DNA of 20,339 nucleotides from contig JAVKOQ010000665.1 of the NCBI GenBank assembly GCA_031835245.1, positions 1 to 20,339 of the forward strand. The letters run 5' to 3'. The translations under genes were made by a program, and so were the position numbers. This DNA is from Balamuthia mandrillaris (lineage: Eukaryota; Discosea; Longamoebia; Balamuthiidae). Below are positions 18,001-20,339 of the stretch, one piece after another (position 1 is the first letter of the stretch; each line of letters opens with the position of its first letter). The notes beneath the pieces are model-generated. The model made no database searches and was not told the origin of the DNA. It saw nothing but the letters and a program-made list of their open reading frames with translations.

Positions 18001-20118
18001 GAGAAATGCCAGTTTGGATATACCCGAGTGCGACTCCTTGGTCATATTGTATCAAGAGATGGCCGCCTACCTGACCTAGAGAAAATCTCTACCTTTTCTA
18101 CTTTACCTACTCCCACCACAGGCAAACAAATACAGAGTATCCTAGGTTTCACCAACTTCCTTCGGGACTACATCCCTCGCTACGCAGAGATCGCGGCACC
18201 CCTCGAACCTCTCCGGAACGTCCCTGATATCCGACCTTATTGGAATGACGACTGTCAACAAGCACTTGACACTTTCAAGCGCGTCATCTCCAGTCCAACC
18301 ATCTTAAGCGCACCAGATTGGGACAAACCCTTTCGTGTTGGCACCGACGCTTCTCAGCATGGTGTTGGCGCTGTACTTTACCAAGAAGACGACAACGGCA
18401 AGCGTAGCTACATCTGCTTCGCCAGCAAGGCTCTTAACCCCGCTCAACGCAATTATCCTTCCATCAAACGAGAGCTGCTTGCCATCATCTTCGCGCTTCG
18501 CAGATTCCACTACTACCTCATCGGCCGACGCTTCCTACTCTACACGGACCACAGACCTCTTGTGCATCTTTTCAACGCAAAAGACCTCAACAGCATGCTC
18601 GCACACTGGGCTCTTGTAATCCTTCACTACGACTTCGAGGTTTTCCATCGGCCTGGCATTCATCATATCTTAGAGGACTCCCTCTCGCGATTGTACGCTC
18701 CTTCCATCCTCGGCAATGCACCGCTGAATGTTCCTCAAGTTCCTCAGAGCGCCAAAACTCTGGCCCCTAAACCCAAAGTCAACAACATCGAACTCGACGA
18801 CAGCCAACTCTCGGCTCCCTCACGTACGTTAAACGACTTCATCAAGGACCTTCTCAGCAAAACGGTTCCTCCACCCAACGAACGTCAACAAATCTTGGAA
18901 CGACTCCACTCCATCGGCCACGAAGGTGCTGAAAGCCTCCTTCGCAAAGTGCTTAAGGAAGGTTACTTCTGGCCCAACATCCGCAATGACTGCCACAACA
19001 CAGCACGCCATTGCAAGGAATGCCTTCGCTTCAACGTCACACGGCTCGGCTTCCACCCTCTCAAGTCGATACATGCTACTTTTCCTTTCGAGCATATCGC
19101 CATCGACCTTACTGGCCCCTTGCAAACAGACTTCATGGGCTATCAATACATCTTCATCATCACGGACATCGCCACACGTTTTACGATTCTCCGCCCTCTC
19201 AAGGACAAATCCGCGGAAGAAGTCTCCCGTGAGTTTGTCAAGATCATCTGCGAACTCGGCTTCCCCAAAATCGTCCAGTCTGACAACGGCACTGAATTTG
19301 TCAACAAAATCATGTCCGCAGTACGTGACCAGGCAGGTTTCGACCACCGGTTCATCTCTTCATACCACCCACGAGCCAACGGAGCTGCAGAAAGCCACGT
19401 CAAGCTCACCAAATCCATGCTCCTGAAATCCCTTAAAGGCGACCTCGGACACTGGTCCACGTTCCTCCCCATTGCTCAATTCGCCCTGAATCAGCGCATA
19501 TCCCGTCGCTCAGACTCCAAACCCTTTGAGCTCTTCTTCGGCAGGCCTCTTTCCTACCCAGAAAACTACTTTGAAAGCATATCCAAGCTTAAAACTCCTC
19601 GTGAGATCACCTCTCTCACCAAGGTCATGCTGCAAATCGTCTACCCCTCCATCTACGAAAAGGTTGCCAAATACTCCGCTAACGTAGAAAAGTATTTCAA
19701 CGCCAACAACAAAATCACCCATTTTTCTCCCGGCGACAAGGTAATGCTGAAAAACTCGTCAGCAAACTCCAAAACCGATCCTAAATATCTCGGCCCCTTC
19801 ATCATCCACCACTGCACCAACAACGGAGCCTACGTCCTTCAGGACATCACTGGCGACATACTCCCTGACAAGGTTCCTCCAAGTGCTCTCAAGCTTGTTG
19901 ATCCCAACACTCCTTTTGAAGATAAGCACTTCGAAGTTGAAAAGGTCCTCGACCATGACGGCCCACCTTCTGACCGCTACTATCTCGTGAAGTGGAAAGG
20001 ATACCCCGACTCGGATAACTCCTGGGTTGCAGCCAAGGACTTCGGCTCCCAGCGACCCATCACCACCTACTGGGGGAAGAAGTACCCCAAGACCAAGAAA
20101 CGTCGCAAACGGCGTTAG
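15020..20118 (+). CDS. gag-pol coding region of the chromovirus element
   Basis: Starts at ATG 15020, 48 nt after the 5' LTR, with gag and pol apparently fused in one frame as in Tf1-like chromoviruses. Parts in order: an N-terminal helical/coiled-coil segment, a Ty3-type Gag capsid region (about 15700-16200), a Ser/Pro-rich linker with a CX2CX4HX4C zinc knuckle (16418-16459), an aspartic protease (AFIDSGASHSFIS, about 16897-16935), reverse transcriptase with YVDD (17890-17901), RNase H (TDASQHGVGAVLY, about 18340), integrase with an HHCC zinc domain (about 18900-19030) and DDE catalytic core (IDLTGPL, VQSDNGTEF, HPRANGAAE), and a chromodomain (VEKVLDHDG, YYLVKWKGYPDSDNSW; about 19930-20045). 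The region appears to carry about one break and is otherwise complete. Confidence 0.93.
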
Positions 20119-20139
20119 TTCTCTTTGGGAAGGCAGTGA
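20119..20139 (+). other. Putative polypurine tract next to the 3' LTR
   Basis: The 21 nt between the pol stop and the 3' LTR include GGGAAGGCAGTGA, a modest purine-rich run in the position where plus-strand priming occurs in LTR elements. The purine run is short and interrupted, so assignment rests on position. Confidence 0.4.
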
Positions 20140-20339
20140 TGTTGGAAAACCAACTATTATGACTTCTTGTCGACACTCTCCCCGATACCTCCAATTTTTC
20201 TTGCCCTTTTTATTTTCCCCTTTTCCTCACGACACATTCAAAGCACACACTTTGGTCCACACCCCTTTTCTTGTGAATAAACCCAGAGTCGCTTACGTGC
20301 CGTCCCTTTCTTGATCCGCAGGGTTATTCCCCATCAACA
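20140..20339 (+). repeat. 3' LTR of the chromovirus element
   Basis: A 200-bp copy of the LTR at 14772-14971, identical except for one G/A difference in the CCTCRCGACAC stretch. It ends in CAACA at the last base of the window. Confidence 0.95.

Larger units (their letters stand above)
14772..20339 (+). mobile_element. Ty3/gypsy chromovirus LTR retrotransposon
   Basis: A 5568-bp element with 200-bp direct LTRs at both ends, each bounded by TGTTG...CAACA. Between them are gag with a zinc knuckle, aspartic protease, reverse transcriptase, RNase H, integrase and a C-terminal chromodomain, in the order that defines Ty3/gypsy chromoviruses. The LTRs differ at one of 200 positions, so insertion is recent. 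The coding region looks nearly whole, with about one break, so this copy is probably not autonomous. Codon use is strongly C-ending and the region is more GC-rich than the neighbouring host DNA. The right-hand flank is outside the window, so a target-site duplication cannot be checked. The left flank ends in ...ACTCATCT within the Myb-like gene. Confidence 0.96.

Noticed and set aside
15296-20000. Minus-strand and alternate plus-strand open frames within the LTR element
   Set aside because: Shadows of the GC-rich gag-pol region; none shows a known domain.
1-20339. CRISPR arrays, rRNA, tRNA genes and bacterial operon signals
   Set aside because: None seen. Repeats present are simple tandem arrays or LTRs, and genes are spliced with eukaryotic signals.

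Overview
This is a gene-dense nuclear eukaryotic window. It holds seven well-supported spliced host genes in the first 12.5 kb, then about 1.5 kb of gene-poor, repeat-rich DNA, then a Myb-like gene cut by a nearly complete Ty3/gypsy (chromovirus) LTR retrotransposon that runs exactly to the right edge. Evidence for a eukaryote: at least 21 GT-AG introns of mostly 54-181 nt that keep phase, AATAAA signals, a Rap GTPase-activating protein, DNA polymerase eta with a PIP box, an MRH lectin and a chromodomain integrase. Short introns, small intergenic gaps and an MRH/RapGAP/Sel1 gene set would fit an amoebozoan or similar free-living protist. That placement is inference with low confidence; an early-diverging fungus is not excluded.

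Layout. 91-1200 (+): Nudix ADP-sugar pyrophosphatase (NUDT5 type, 5 exons). 1433-2400 (-): lysine/glutamate-rich protein of unknown function (2 exons). 2905-5930 (-): coiled-coil RapGAP protein (6 exons). 6133-8174 (+): Y-family DNA polymerase eta (6 exons). 8344-10109 (-): conserved unknown protein whose motifs suggest a divergent protein-kinase-like fold of the SelO/APH type (4 exons). 10195-11628 (+): Sel1-repeat protein with a C-terminal Cys cluster (3 exons). 11652-12492 (-): secreted MRH-domain protein (2 exons). 12493-13987: no convincing gene; it contains a decayed fragment of the Myb-like gene, a 14-bp inverted repeat, a long (AAAC)n tract and a telomere-like TTAGGG motif. 13988-14771 (-): Myb/SANT-like gene lacking its 5' end. 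14772-20339: LTR element, 5568 bp, with two 200-bp LTRs differing at one position.

The genes are arranged as alternating convergent and divergent pairs. RapGAP and Pol eta diverge from a 202-bp gap, and the kinase-like and Sel1 genes diverge from an 85-bp gap that is more than half a pure A46:T46 tract. The Sel1 and MRH genes converge with 23 bp between stop codons. The genes do not form one pathway: nucleotide-sugar housekeeping, small-GTPase signalling, lesion bypass, and secretory or lectin functions sit side by side.

The most interesting points are the SelO/APH-like gene, whose catalytic-loop motif has Asn where APH kinases have Asp; Pol eta with Asp in place of the active-site Glu; the very short homopolymer-centred divergent promoter; and a recent retrotransposon insertion into a locus that also has a decayed duplicate about 1.3 kb away. 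All exon structures were read by eye from splice signals, reading phase and remembered family motifs. No database search was possible.
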